64,000 bases of DNA from Bradyrhizobium sp. 195 (lineage in GTDB: Bacteria > Pseudomonadota > Alphaproteobacteria > Rhizobiales > Xanthobacteraceae), in contig NZ_CP082161.1 of assembly GCF_023101665.1 (NCBI RefSeq), forward strand, positions 496,001-560,000, in the 5' to 3' direction. Made by a program: the position numbers and the translations under genes. The number at the start of each line of letters is the position of its first letter. The stretch's first letter is position 1. This document shows positions 16,932 to 25,089 of the stretch, piece after piece. The notes under the pieces are model-generated. The model did not search any database and had not been told where the DNA came from. It worked only from the letters and a program-made list of their open reading frames with translations.

Positions 16932-18377
16932 ATGTCCGACATCGCCGAAATCCCGGTCGATGAGCAAGAGCGTCCGCTGCCGCCGCCTCCGCAGCCGATG
17001 CGAAGCGCGCTGACCGACGGGCCGATCCTGCGCACGCTGCTCGGCCTCGCCTGGCCCAACGTGATCGCACTGTCGGCCGGCACCTGCACGGTGATCGCGG
17101 AGACCTCCTATATCGGCCGGCTCGGCGTCGAGGCGCTGGCGGCGATGGCGCTGGTGTTTCCGACCGTGATCTTGACCATGACGATGTCGGGCGGTGCCAT
17201 GGGCGGCGCGGTGGCTTCCGCCATTGCGCGCGCGCTCGGTGCCGGCGATCGCGATCGCGCCGGCACGCTCGCGATGCATGCGCTGCTGATCGGCATCAGC
17301 TTCGGCCTCGTCTTCATGCTGGGCATGCTGATCTTCGGGCCCCGGGTGCTGGAAATGCTGGGCGGCCGCGGCGATGTGCTGACCCATGCGGTTGCCTACA
17401 CGCAGGTGTTTTTCGGCGGCGCCGTGCTGCCCTGGCTGCTCAACACCATGGCCGGCGTATTGCGCGGTACCGGCAACATGAAGCTGCCGTCGTTCCTGAT
17501 CCTCAATTCCGCGGCGTGGCAGATCGTGCTCGGCGGCACGCTCGGTCTCGGCCTCGGACCGGTGCCGCAGTTCGGCATGCGCGGCGTCGCGGCCGGCGCG
17601 CTGATCGCCTATTCCATGAACATCTGCATCATGGGCTGGTACCTGTTCTCGGGCCGCGCGCGTGTCACACCGAAGCTGCGCGGCCTGCGTATCCAATGGG
17701 CGATGTTTTTCGACATCCTCAAGGTCGGCGCCATCGCCTGCTTCTCGCCGCTGCAATCGGTGCTGACGATCTCGATCTTCACCCACATGCTGGCGAAGTT
17801 CGGCACCGCGATCCTCGCCGGCTACGGCATCGGCGCGCGGCTCGAATTTTTGCTGACCTCGATCGCGTTCTCGTTTGGCATCGCCTGTGTGCCGATGGTC
17901 GGGATGGCGATCGGCGCAGGCAACGTCGCGCGCGCCCGGCGCGTCGCCTGGATCGCCAGTGCAGCCGCCTTCGTGGCCGTCGGCGCGCCGGCCTGCGTCG
18001 TTGCGATGTTCCCCGATCTCTGGATCAACATCTTCACCGACAGCGCGGCCGTGCGCGCGGCAAGTCATCAATATCTCTCGACGGTCGGACCGTTCTACGC
18101 GTTTTTCGGCATTGCCACGACGATGTATTTCTCATCGCAGGGCGCGGCCAAGGTGATCGGGCCGGTGCTGGCGCAGACGGCGCGGCTGATCTACATCTCC
18201 GCCGTGGGCTGGTGGCTGTCGACCCACGAGGCCACCGCGCAGAGTTTCTTCTGGCTGGCTGCGAGCTCGATGGTCGTGCTCGGCCTGCTCTCGTCCTCCA
18301 GCGTCTTGCTGACGCGCTGGGGACCGCGCGCCAGCAAGGCTGCGATCAGACCAGCTCTGTCCGGCGCCGCCGATTAG
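16932..18377 (+). CDS. MATE family efflux transporter
   Basis: Cation-driven multidrug and toxin exporter of about 12 membrane helices in two homologous halves. Signs: the TDGPILRTLLGLAWPNVIAL opening, then VIAETSYIGRLGVEALAAMAL, and the paired second half beginning near residue 260 (FFDILKVGAIACFSPLQSVL). The ATG at 16932 follows GGAGAGGA and gives 481 residues. The frame is open to 16779, but that part has no membrane character. Its TAG stop overlaps the stop of the convergent Met/Gly-rich gene by three bases. The substrate is unknown. Confidence 0.88.
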   Translation: MSDIAEIPVDEQERPLPPPPQPMRSALTDGPILRTLLGLAWPNVIALSAGTCTVIAETSYIGRLGVEALAAMALVFPTVILTMTMSGGAMGGAVASAIARALGAGDRDRAGTLAMHALLIGISFGLVFMLGMLIFGPRVLEMLGGRGDVLTHAVAYTQVFFGGAVLPWLLNTMAGVLRGTGNMKLPSFLILNSAAWQIVLGGTLGLGLGPVPQFGMRGVAAGALIAYSMNICIMGWYLFSGRARVTPKLRGLRIQWAMFFDILKVGAIACFSPLQSVLTISIFTHMLAKFGTAILAGYGIGARLEFLLTSIAFSFGIACVPMVGMAIGAGNVARARRVAWIASAAAFVAVGAPACVVAMFPDLWINIFTDSAAVRAASHQYLSTVGPFYAFFGIATTMYFSSQGAAKVIGPVLAQTARLIYISAVGWWLSTHEATAQSFFWLAASSMVVLGLLSSSSVLLTRWGPRASKAAIRPALSGAAD

Positions 18378-18859
18378 CGATGCCTGTGGCGGCGATGGCC
18401 GCCGCCGCCGACATTGGCGAGCCGCATCAGCTGCGGGATCATCGCCATCATGTCGCCGCCACCGGCACCACCGAGCATGCCCATGATGTCGCCGCCGCCC
18501 ATGCCGCCGAGCCCGGTCGGCATATAACCGCCTCCGCCCATCGGCGTGTAGCCGCCGTAATTGGGCGCGCCGAAGCCGCCGCCGAGAGTGCCGCCGCCGC
18601 CCATCATGCCTCCGAGCCCACCGCCGCCATTCTCCATCATGCGGCTCATCATCGGCCCCATGGTCTGCATCATCATGGCGAAGCGGCGCTTGCCCATCTT
18701 CGCCTTCATCATCTCCAGCATCGGCGCCATCTGGGTCATCATGTCGTCGCCGCCGGCACCTCCGCCGCCGAGGAACTGCGCCTTCGCCGGCGAGCTCGCA
18801 ACGGAAAACAGCAGCAGCACAGCCGCCGCTTGGCAGATCACCTTGTCCGCACCTTTCAT
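18374..18859 (-). CDS. Secreted Met/Gly-rich low-complexity protein
   Basis: A 161-residue protein with a clear signal peptide (VICQAAAVLLLFSVASSPAKA, residues about 7-27). The mature part is very rich in glycine and methionine: clusters such as GGDDMMTQMAPMLEMM, FAMMMQTMGPMMSRMM and GGGDIMGML, ending HRRHRHR. The start at 18859 follows GAGGAG. Methionine clusters and a His/Arg tail would suit soft-metal (copper) binding or surface packing, but no known family is recognised. The gene is convergent with MATE and shares its stop region. The antisense frame is also open, as expected for biased codons. Confidence 0.75.
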   Translation of the reverse strand: MKGADKVICQAAAVLLLFSVASSPAKAQFLGGGGAGGDDMMTQMAPMLEMMKAKMGKRRFAMMMQTMGPMMSRMMENGGGGLGGMMGGGGTLGGGFGAPNYGGYTPMGGGGYMPTGLGGMGGGDIMGMLGGAGGGDMMAMIPQLMRLANVGGGGHRRHRHR

Positions 18860-18972
18860 GGCATGCTCCTCGCGTGCGCAGCGCCGCCGGGAGAGCGGAG
18901 CCAACCGGACGCACGCGGCCATGATTGCTGTCGGCGAGGGCGCAGCTCTGTGACAAAATACACAGAGGCGGA

Positions 18973-19371
18973 TCAGGCCGCGGGCGGAAACGCCTGGTGT
19001 ATCGCGGCCACGGCCTCCTTGGTCTGCCCCTGAACGTAGGGCCCAAGCTCGTTGGGCAGCATGTCGATGGTCCAGACCAGGCGGCATCGCGTCTCACCGT
19101 CGGCAATCACCTGCACCGAGGCGCTGTAGTGCTTCAGTCGCTCGTTGTTGATGGCGTAGACGAGGCGCCGTCTGGCATCGTCGCAATCGACCAGCACCTC
19201 GCGGGCCACCGACCCGTTGGCGAAGGTGACGATGCGCGCATCGGCCTCGAGCGTGCAGGCCGTGACGAATCCGGGCGCCAGCCGCTGATGCAGCGCGCCG
19301 AAGTCGCGCACCGCGTCCCAGACGTTCGACGCGGGAGCGTTGATGAGGATGTCGTTGTGGATGGAGGCCAT
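18973..19371 (-). CDS. SRPBCC family (polyketide cyclase/START-like) protein
   Basis: A 132-residue single-domain protein with the hydrophobic-cavity fold. It begins MASIHNDILINAPASNVWDAVRDFG, the typical first strand and helix, with alternating strands to LVWTIDMLPNELG and a closing helix QTKEAVAAIHQAF. Members bind lipids or small hydrophobic molecules or act as cyclases; nothing here points to one ligand. It is transcribed toward the Met/Gly-rich gene, 113 bp away. A family D palindrome lies upstream. Confidence 0.82.
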   Translation of the reverse strand: MASIHNDILINAPASNVWDAVRDFGALHQRLAPGFVTACTLEADARIVTFANGSVAREVLVDCDDARRRLVYAINNERLKHYSASVQVIADGETRCRLVWTIDMLPNELGPYVQGQTKEAVAAIHQAFPPAA

Positions 19372-19420
19372 GGTTGACTCCTATGACGTGGAGATACGGC
19401 GATCGGGCTATCATCTCAGG

Positions 19421-19524
19421 TGTCATCGCCCGACTTGATCGGGCGATCCAGTATTCCAGAGGCCGCTGTGATGGAACCGAGAAGCCGCGGCGTACTGGAT
19501 GCCCCGGTCAAGCCGGGGCATGAC
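19421..19524. repeat. Intergenic palindrome, family D copy 3
   Basis: TGTCATCGCCCGACTTGATC at the left, CCCCGGTCAAGCCGGGGCATGAC at its right end in two shorter blocks, with inner GATCCAGTATTCC / GGCGTACTGGATGCC. It sits between the VOC gene end and the SRPBCC gene start. Confidence 0.85.
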
Positions 19525-19553
19525 CGCCCGTTTGTGGTTGGCGTCGTCGTGGC

Positions 19554-19913
19554 TCACACGCAAACCGCCTCGACATTGTTGCCATCAGGATCGATCAAAA
19601 ACGCCGCATAATAGGTCGGGCTGTAATCCTTGCGCGGACCCGCGCCGCCATTGTCGCGGCCGCCGCTGTTCAGGCCTTCGCTGTGAAATGCCTTCACTGC
19701 GTCATGGTCCTTGGCGCGGAACGCAATGTGCGCGCCGTCGGCCTTGCGGCCCTTGTTCAGGTGTAGCCACAGCGCCGGCTCGCCCTTGGGGCCGAAGCCG
19801 GCATAACCGTCGCCGCTGGAGCACAGGACGTAGCCGAGCGGCGCCAGCACCGCGGTGTAGAAGCGCGTCGCGGCGTCGAGATCGGCAACGCGAAGTCCGA
19901 TGTGGTCGTACAT
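19554..19913 (-). CDS. VOC family (glyoxalase/bleomycin resistance-like) protein
   Basis: A 119-residue vicinal-oxygen-chelate protein. It opens MYDHIGLRVADLDAATRFYTAVL with the metal-ligand His4, continues with ALWLHLNKG and HIAFRAKDHDAVKAFH, and ends FLIDPDGNNVEAVCV with the conserved Glu metal ligand. The ATG at 19913 has GGAGAC in front; an ATG four codons earlier is in frame but would bury that site. Such proteins act as lyases, dioxygenases or drug-binding proteins; the substrate cannot be assigned. Confidence 0.87.
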   Translation of the reverse strand: MYDHIGLRVADLDAATRFYTAVLAPLGYVLCSSGDGYAGFGPKGEPALWLHLNKGRKADGAHIAFRAKDHDAVKAFHSEGLNSGGRDNGGAGPRKDYSPTYYAAFLIDPDGNNVEAVCV

Positions 19914-20017
19914 GTTCGTCTCCATTTGCAAAGCGCGCCGCAACTGGCGCGCGCCGGAGACGAAGCTAGTCGGGGAGAGGCGGGCGGCTCTTGGAGAATC
20001 TTGCGCTCGGAACCCGG

Positions 20018-20377
20018 CTAGTTCGCCGGCGCCTCCGATTGCCACCGGATCACCCGTTTCAGGTGATGGACCTGAACCCACATGTTCGTTCCAATCACGC
20101 TGACCGTTGCGACGATCAGCGCCGTGAGCTTTTGCGGGTCATGAAGGGCGAGAACGAGCAGGAACGCGGACAAGCCCGCCGTCACGCCGAAGCTGAACCA
20201 GAGCCCGATCAGGCGTGGTGCGAACCAGGCCGGCTGACCGTCAGTGCCCCATTGCATCGGAATCCTGCGCGAGGTGATCTGGCGGCCATAATAGACGGCG
20301 CAGCCGGCGATGAAGGCAAGACCGACGGCAAGCGCGATCAGTGTGGCGCCAATCACGTCACTCGGGGCACTGTTCAT
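20018..20377 (-). CDS. Small membrane protein with DUF1648-like motif
   Basis: A 119-residue protein with three hydrophobic segments (about residues 8-28, 60-82 and 86-104). Between the first and second lies RRIPMQWGTDGQPAWFAPR, which resembles the IPxHWNxxGxPD motif of DUF1648 membrane proteins. The function is unknown. It is transcribed leftward, 131 bp downstream of the stop of the AraC regulator on the same strand, so the two may or may not share an mRNA. Confidence 0.65.
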   Translation of the reverse strand: MNSAPSDVIGATLIALAVGLAFIAGCAVYYGRQITSRRIPMQWGTDGQPAWFAPRLIGLWFSFGVTAGLSAFLLVLALHDPQKLTALIVATVSVIGTNMWVQVHHLKRVIRWQSEAPAN

Positions 20378-20508
20378 CTGCCGGCTCGCCGCCTCGAACG
20401 GACGTTGATTCGCCCTTTGGTTGTACTATCGCGCAACGTGCCGCGAGCGCCAGTGCGTCGCGCCTGTCTGGTCAACAGACTGTTACCTGCGATGCCGGCC
20501 GACCTGTC

Positions 20509-21348
20509 TCAGTTGAGGACGAGGCGTTCGGCGAAGATCCCGCGCTCCCCCTTCGAGGCCTGGCGGAACTTGGTCGGCGATACGCCGGCGGCGCGGTGGA
20601 AGGTGCGGACGAAGTTGGAGAGATCGCCGAAGCCGACGTCATAAGCGACATCGGTGACCGCGATGTCGTCGTCAGCGAGCAGCCGTGCCGCGTGCCGCAG
20701 CCGCGAGCGCACCAGATATTGATGCGGGGTGACGCCGAGCACGCTGGAGAACAGCCGCAGGAAGTGAAACGGGCTGAGGCCCGCCTGCTTTGCCGCCTGT
20801 TCGAGATCGACCTCTTCATGCGAGTTGTCGTCGATCCACAGCGCGGCCTCGACTGCGCGGCGGCGGTCGCGCGCGGTGGGTGTGGCCGGCTTGCGCGCCT
20901 TGCCCGAGACCACGTCGACGAAGCGGCCGGCTAGGATCTGGCCGACTTCGTCGAGGCCGATGTCGCTGTTGCCATCTGCCGCCGTCTGGGCGAGCTCGCC
21001 CAGCACCATCAATTCGGGCAGCGGCGGCGTGGCGCCGACCCGCCAGATCTCACGCCGCCCACCGAGGGCATCGACCATGTCCTCGCTGAGGAAGAACCCC
21101 AGGCAGACATCGCCGCTGACATGCTCATGCGTGCAGGTGTATTCCTCGCCGGGCGCGCCGACCAGCATCGAGCCCGCCACCAGCTCGAAGAATCCGGCGC
21201 GGCAACGGCAGCCAAAGCTGCCCGAGCGGACATAGGCGATAGAATGCCCGGTGCGGCATTCGGCAAATGGCGTATCATCAGGTCCCGCATCGCAGCGAAA
21301 CTCGAAGACCGTGATCGATTGTGACTTCAGCAGCGTGGTCGCGTCCAT
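20509..21348 (-). CDS. AraC family transcriptional regulator
   Basis: A 279-residue regulator with an N-terminal cupin-like sensor (residues about 10-110, several Cys including [12 protein letters not shown]) and a C-terminal double HTH: ASWIDD-like opening [42 protein letters not shown], and the second [20 protein letters not shown]. The ATG at 21348 gives a full-length family member; the open frame upstream is not AraC-like. It may control itself or the adjacent ogt-type gene, from which it is separated by two hairpins. The ligand is unknown. Confidence 0.88.
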   Translation of the reverse strand: MDATTLLKSQSITVFEFRCDAGPDDTPFAECRTGHSIAYVRSGSFGCRCRAGFFELVAGSMLVGAPGEEYTCTHEHVSGDVCLGFFLSEDMVDALGGRREIWRVGATPPLPELMVLGELAQTAADGNSDIGLDEVGQILAGRFVDVVSGKARKPATPTARDRRRAVEAALWIDDNSHEEVDLEQAAKQAGLSPFHFLRLFSSVLGVTPHQYLVRSRLRHAARLLADDDIAVTDVAYDVGFGDLSNFVRTFHRAAGVSPTKFRQASKGERGIFAERLVLN

Positions 21349-21360
21349 CCCGCCTATGTA

Positions 21361-21447
21361 GGCATGATCCGGACAAGTGTGTAGCTCTTGTCCGACAAGA
21401 TCATGCCCCAAAAAACAAGCTAAGGTGCGATCAGATCGCGCCTTAGC
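21361..21447. repeat. Double hairpin, family I, between ogt and the AraC gene
   Basis: First unit: GGCATGATC (21361) pairs with GATCATGCC (21399-21407) and nested GGACAAG pairs with CTTGTCC. Second unit: GCTAAGGTGCGATC (21419) pairs with GATCGCGCCTTAGC (to 21447), one mismatch, and runs over the ogt stop codon. The first unit resembles a palindrome widely scattered in Bradyrhizobium. Confidence 0.75.
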
Positions 21448-22021
21448 TAGGCGCGCGCGGCGGAGCAACGGGCAGCAGCACCTCGAACAGCGTCTTGCTG
21501 GCGACGGGATGGGCGCCCTCCAGCGCCAGCAGCCGACGCTTAGAGATCACCCCGCCGTAAGGCGACAGCCGGTCGGTGTAATTGCCGGCCTCCAGCACCC
21601 GGTGGCAGGGTACGACCAGCATGTAAGGATTTTTGGCGATCGCCTGCGCCACCGAATGCGCCGCACCCGAGGCGCCCAGCGCCCTGGCGACCTCGTGATA
21701 GGTTCGCGTTTCCCCGCGCGGAATCGAGCAGGCGAACTCATAGACGCGCCGATTGAAACCGGGCACGCCGCCGGCATCCAGGCTGACGTCGGAAAAATCG
21801 GGATCGCGGCCCTGCAGCAGGCCCACGATGCCCTCGATTGCAAGCTCGGCATTTTCAGACGGCCGCTGCTCGCGCGCCTCGGGATGGATTTGAAAAATCC
21901 GGCGGCGGGTGTCGATCTCCCGCGCCTCCGGCAATTGCACGGCGACCACGCCGGTGCTGCTCCAGATGATGCCGCAGCGCCCGATCGTCGTGTCGAATAT
22001 CGAATAGCCACGCCCCACCAT
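21443..22021 (-). CDS. ogt: Methylated-DNA--protein-cysteine methyltransferase
   Basis: Suicide DNA repair protein that moves alkyl groups from O6-alkylguanine to its own cysteine. The 192-residue product has a short variable N-terminal domain, then [29 protein letters not shown], and the active site [13 protein letters not shown] with Cys139, followed by the [15 protein letters not shown] helix. There is no Ada-type regulatory domain, so this is the stand-alone Ogt form. A GTG two codons upstream of the chosen ATG is possible. The stop lies inside a hairpin. Confidence 0.92.
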   Translation of the reverse strand: MVGRGYSIFDTTIGRCGIIWSSTGVVAVQLPEAREIDTRRRIFQIHPEAREQRPSENAELAIEGIVGLLQGRDPDFSDVSLDAGGVPGFNRRVYEFACSIPRGETRTYHEVARALGASGAAHSVAQAIAKNPYMLVVPCHRVLEAGNYTDRLSPYGGVISKRRLLALEGAHPVASKTLFEVLLPVAPPRAPS

Positions 22022-22142
22022 GCACACGCCCCACTCAGTGCACGTCTCTCCCCAGACACGAGATCATAACACCGCCACAATCCGGCGCACCCAAAATCTT
22101 ACTGAAAAGTTAAGGAGCGTCGGGTCGAATGCGCCAAACCGC

Positions 22143-22171
22143 TTGGCGGGAAGCGCCGTCTCGGCTAATCA
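22143..22171 (+). promoter_or_regulatory. Predicted promoter of tRNA-Gly
   Basis: TTGGCG (22143-22148), 17-bp spacer, TAATCA (22166-22171). The predicted start near 22178 leaves a 17-nt leader before the tRNA. Confidence 0.5.
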
Positions 22172-22194
22172 GAGCGCGCGTGACCAGCGCATCC

Positions 22195-22268
22195 GCGGGC
22201 GTAGTTCAATGGTAGAACGGCAGCTTCCCAAGCTGCATACGAGGGTTCGATTCCCTTCGCCCGCTCCA
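22195..22268 (+). tRNA. tRNA-Gly (anticodon CCC)
   Basis: The acceptor stem GCGGGCG / CGCCCGC is perfect. D arm GTTC-AATGGTA-GAAC, anticodon stem GCAGC / GCTGC with loop TTCCCAA (anticodon CCC, reads GGG), T arm AGGG-TTCGATT-CCCT, discriminator T, and an encoded CCA at 22266-22268. The downstream region shows no integrase or repeated tRNA 3' end. Confidence 0.96.
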
Positions 22269-22274
22269 AAGCTC

Positions 22275-23267
22275 TTAGTTCGGCAGGCTGCGCAGAAACT
22301 CAACGATCGCTGCATTCACCTCCGCCGGCCGCTCCTGCTGCGTCCAGTGTCCGCAGCCGGGCAGCATCCTGATCTCGCGCAGCTGCGGCACCCATTGCTT
22401 CATGTTGGCGAGATGCTCGGCCGCGCCGGGGAAGGCGACGACCATGTCGTGGTCGCCGGCGATGAAGAGCGAAGGCACGGCCACCTTCACCCCCTCGAAA
22501 GCCCCCATCAGCTCCCAGTTGCGATCGATGTTGCGGTAGTAGTTGAGCGGTCCGCGAAATCCGCTGCGGGCGAACTCGGCACCGTAATGATCGAGGTCGG
22601 CGGCGCTCAGCCAGGACGGTAGCGGCACCTGCACCTTCGGCAACATGCCGTCCTTGCGTGAGACCATGCCGACGCCAACGGTCCTGCCGGCGCGCTCGGC
22701 ATTGGCGCGGATCGCTGCCGCCCCTTCACCGGAGCCGCCAAAGAGCATGGCACTGAGCGTTGCGCGCGGATCCCGTTCGAACTCTGCTTCGGCGACCCCC
22801 GGCTCCTGGAAGTATAGTTGGTAGAACTGCGCATCCGCCGTCTGCGGCATAACACTCGTTGGCCGCACCGGACTCCGTGGCCGATAGGGCACGCTGAGGA
22901 TGGCGGCGGCGCGAAAGCGATCGGGCCGCAGGCGCGCTGTGTGCCAAGCGATCGTCGCGCCCCAGTCATGCCCGACGATGACGGCGTCCTTCGCCTCGAA
23001 GGCGTCGAGCACGCCGACGAGATCGCCGATCATGTGGAGGATCGTGTACTGATCGATCGCTTCGGGCCGGTCACTCTTCCCATAGCCGCGCATGTCGGGT
23101 GCGACCGCGTGGTAGCCGGCCGCCGCCAGCGCCTCGAGTTGGTGGCGCCAGGAGTACCAGCCTTCCGGAAAGCCGTGGCAGAGCAGCACCATCGGCCCCT
23201 TGCCCTGCTCGGCGACGTTGAGGCTGATGCCGTTCGCCTCGATCCTCCGCTGCGTCGGCTCGCCCAT
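22275..23267 (-). CDS. Alpha/beta hydrolase, soluble epoxide hydrolase type
   Basis: A 330-residue cytosolic hydrolase. Oxyanion motif HGFPEGWYSW (residue 31 on), nucleophile elbow VGHDWGATIAW with Asp101, an acid in AGDHDMV and the catalytic His in GCGHWTQQE. An Asp nucleophile with the HGFPE motif and a Tyr-bearing cap (NYYRNIDRNW) is typical of epoxide hydrolases; haloalkane dehalogenases are related but usually lack HGFPE. The natural substrate is unknown. It converges on the tRNA-Gly gene and diverges from the XRE regulator. Confidence 0.87.
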   Translation of the reverse strand: MGEPTQRRIEANGISLNVAEQGKGPMVLLCHGFPEGWYSWRHQLEALAAAGYHAVAPDMRGYGKSDRPEAIDQYTILHMIGDLVGVLDAFEAKDAVIVGHDWGATIAWHTARLRPDRFRAAAILSVPYRPRSPVRPTSVMPQTADAQFYQLYFQEPGVAEAEFERDPRATLSAMLFGGSGEGAAAIRANAERAGRTVGVGMVSRKDGMLPKVQVPLPSWLSAADLDHYGAEFARSGFRGPLNYYRNIDRNWELMGAFEGVKVAVPSLFIAGDHDMVVAFPGAAEHLANMKQWVPQLREIRMLPGCGHWTQQERPAEVNAAIVEFLRSLPN

Positions 23268-23437
23268 GTCATCGCCTCCGGGTCATCGCGGTTGGGCACA
23301 TTCTAATCGGCCCTGCCGGCTCCGCAAAGATTCTAATATGTTAGCCTCTAGCTCCCGGCATGCCCGCTTCGCCCGTCCTAAGCTGCTCTCGCTCGGTGGA
23401 TGCGGACCCTGCGCCGGGCGATATCTGGAAGAGGGCC

Positions 23438-24019
23438 ATGGACCAGCAGAAACTCGACCGCGCGATCGGTCGCCGCTTGAAGACGCTGCGGACGCAAGCG
23501 GGCATGACGTTGAACGAGCTCGCTGGCCGTTCCGGTGTTAGCCGGGCCATGATCGGGCGGGTCGAGCGGGCGCAGAGCAGCGCCACGGCTTCGCTGCTCG
23601 GCAAGCTTTGCGCCGCGCTCGACGTATCGCTGAGCGACGTGGTCGCGCTCGCCGAGAAACCGCCGGAGCGGCTGGTGCGCCTCGCCGACCAGCCGCATTG
23701 GCGCGATCCCGAGAGCGGCTATCGAAGGCGGCACGCCTCACCGACGGATGCGGCCAGCGGCATCGAGATCATCGTCGTCGACCTGCCGGCCGGCGCGCGG
23801 GTGCCGTACAGCCCCTGGGGCCGCAACGCCTTCACCCAGCAGCTGCTGATGCTGGAAGGTGCGATCGCCGTGTACATCGACGCCAAGACGGTGCGCCTGC
23901 GCGAGGGCGACTGCCTGGATTTCGACGTGATGCGCGCGGTGATCTTCGAGAACGAAGCCAAACAGGATGCGCGTTACGTCATCATCACGCGGCGCGGCTC
24001 TGCCTACGGGAAAATGTGA
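23438..24019 (+). CDS. XRE family regulator with C-terminal cupin
   Basis: A 193-residue regulator. Residues 10-65 form the lambda-repressor-like HTH (IGRRLKTLRTQAGMTLNELAG, GVSRAMIGRVER), residues 110-190 a small cupin barrel (VPYSPWGRNAFTQQLLMLEG, VRLREGDCLDFDV) that probably senses a ligand. The ATG at 23438 follows AAGAGGG; the frame is open upstream, but the preceding residues are not family-like. Its TGA overlaps the ATG of the acetyltransferase, so the regulator and two GNAT genes form one unit. Confidence 0.88.
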   Translation: MDQQKLDRAIGRRLKTLRTQAGMTLNELAGRSGVSRAMIGRVERAQSSATASLLGKLCAALDVSLSDVVALAEKPPERLVRLADQPHWRDPESGYRRRHASPTDAASGIEIIVVDLPAGARVPYSPWGRNAFTQQLLMLEGAIAVYIDAKTVRLREGDCLDFDVMRAVIFENEAKQDARYVIITRRGSAYGKM

Positions 24020-24531
24020 TGCCGCTGATCGTACGGGACGCAACGCTGGTGGATGCCGAAGATATTTTGGCCATCTACAACTACGCCGCGCTCAACACCA
24101 CCGCGGTCTGGACCGACGGGCCGGCCGATCTGGGTTCGCGGCGTGAATGGATGCTGGCGCGACAGGACGCCGGCTTTCCCGTGCTGGTCGCGATGAAGGG
24201 CAGGGATGTCGTCGGCTTCGCCTCCTTCGGCGATTTCCGCCCGTTTCCCGGCTATCGCCACACCGTGGAGAACTCCGTGTATGTTGACGAGCGGCACCAC
24301 AGGGCTGGTATCGGGCGCTGCCTTGTGGCTGCGCTGATCGAGCGCGCCACCGCCATGAACAAGCACGCGATGATCGCCGGCATCGACGGCACCAACGTCG
24401 CCTCGATCGCGCTGCACGCCTCGCTCGGCTTCGCCGAGGTCGCGCGCATGCCGGAGGTCGGCTGCAAGTTCGGCCGCTGGCTCGACCTCGTCTTCATGCA
24501 GAAGCTGCTTGCAAGCAGCGTGAGGCCCTGA
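24019..24531 (+). CDS. GNAT acetyltransferase, phosphinothricin acetyltransferase-like
   Basis: A 170-residue acetyl-CoA-dependent N-acetyltransferase. It begins with the Pat/Bar-type opening IVRDATLVDAEDILAIYNYAALNTTAVW, has ENSVYVDERHHRAGIGRCL (acetyl-CoA pyrophosphate loop RxxGxG/A) and ends FAEVARMPEVGCKFGRWLDLVFMQ, a signature of the phosphinothricin / methionine sulfoximine group. It is coupled to the XRE-cupin gene by a one-base overlap. The true substrate could be an amino-acid analogue or an ordinary metabolite. Confidence 0.88.
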   Translation: MPLIVRDATLVDAEDILAIYNYAALNTTAVWTDGPADLGSRREWMLARQDAGFPVLVAMKGRDVVGFASFGDFRPFPGYRHTVENSVYVDERHHRAGIGRCLVAALIERATAMNKHAMIAGIDGTNVASIALHASLGFAEVARMPEVGCKFGRWLDLVFMQKLLASSVRP

Positions 24532-24533
24532 CG

Positions 24534-24995
24534 ATGCAGATCCGTAGCGGCGACACCTTCGATCCGCGCGTCATCGCGCTCCTTGATTTTCACGTCACGG
24601 CAGCGCGGGAGCAGACCGCGTCGGGCAGCGCGCATGCGCTCGATCTGGCGGGCCTTCGCGCGCCGGATATCGCGTTCTGGACTGGATGGGACGGCGAGCT
24701 ACTGGTTGCCACCGGCGCGCTGAAGGCGCTCTCGACCAGCCATGGCGAGGTGAAGTCGATGCACACGCTTCAGACCACACGGCGGCGCGGCTTCGGCGGC
24801 GAGATGTTGCGCCACCTCATCACGGAGGCCCGCGCGCGCGGCCTGAAGCGGCTGAGCCTCGAGACCGGCTCGTGGGACTATTTCAAGCCGGCGCTTGCGC
24901 TCTACCAAGCGCACGGCTTCGTCCTCTGCGGCCCGTTCGAATTCTATGTCGAGGATCCCAACAGCCTGTTCCTGACGCTCGACCTGAGCTGCTGA
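24534..24995 (+). CDS. GNAT family N-acetyltransferase
   Basis: A 153-residue acetyltransferase, third in the XRE-cupin unit, 2 bp after the previous stop. Core motifs: EVKSMHTLQTTRRRGFGGEML (substrate strand and acetyl-CoA loop), RARGLKRLSLETGS and LYQAHGFVLCGPFEFY. This pattern matches the PhnO/YhhY-like small GNATs that act on amino compounds. Two acetyltransferases of different subgroups in one unit suggest linked detoxification steps, but that is inference. Confidence 0.85.
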   Translation: MQIRSGDTFDPRVIALLDFHVTAAREQTASGSAHALDLAGLRAPDIAFWTGWDGELLVATGALKALSTSHGEVKSMHTLQTTRRRGFGGEMLRHLITEARARGLKRLSLETGSWDYFKPALALYQAHGFVLCGPFEFYVEDPNSLFLTLDLSC

Positions 24996-25089
24996 ACTCG
25001 CATCGCGCTCCGCCAGCCCTGACTCGGAAATGCGGTGCCACCCCTCAAATGAGTTGCGTACCTCAAAACACCTCTGCTAGCCTTCAGGC

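Noticed and set aside
17516..19033. A 505-codon plus-strand frame over the MATE end and the Met/Gly-rich gene
   Set aside because: It is out of frame with MATE and antisense to a gene with a signal peptide and ribosome site; its His/Ala-rich translation is what the complement of Met/Gly codons gives.
22195..22268. tRNA-Gly as an attachment site for an integrated island
   Set aside because: No integrase is nearby, no repeat of the tRNA 3' end was found downstream, and flanking genes have the same base composition as the rest.
25049..25066. TGAG-TTGCGTACC-TCA as the LacI operator
   Set aside because: The half-sites are too short and the centre lacks the CG symmetry usual for LacI sites; it could be chance.
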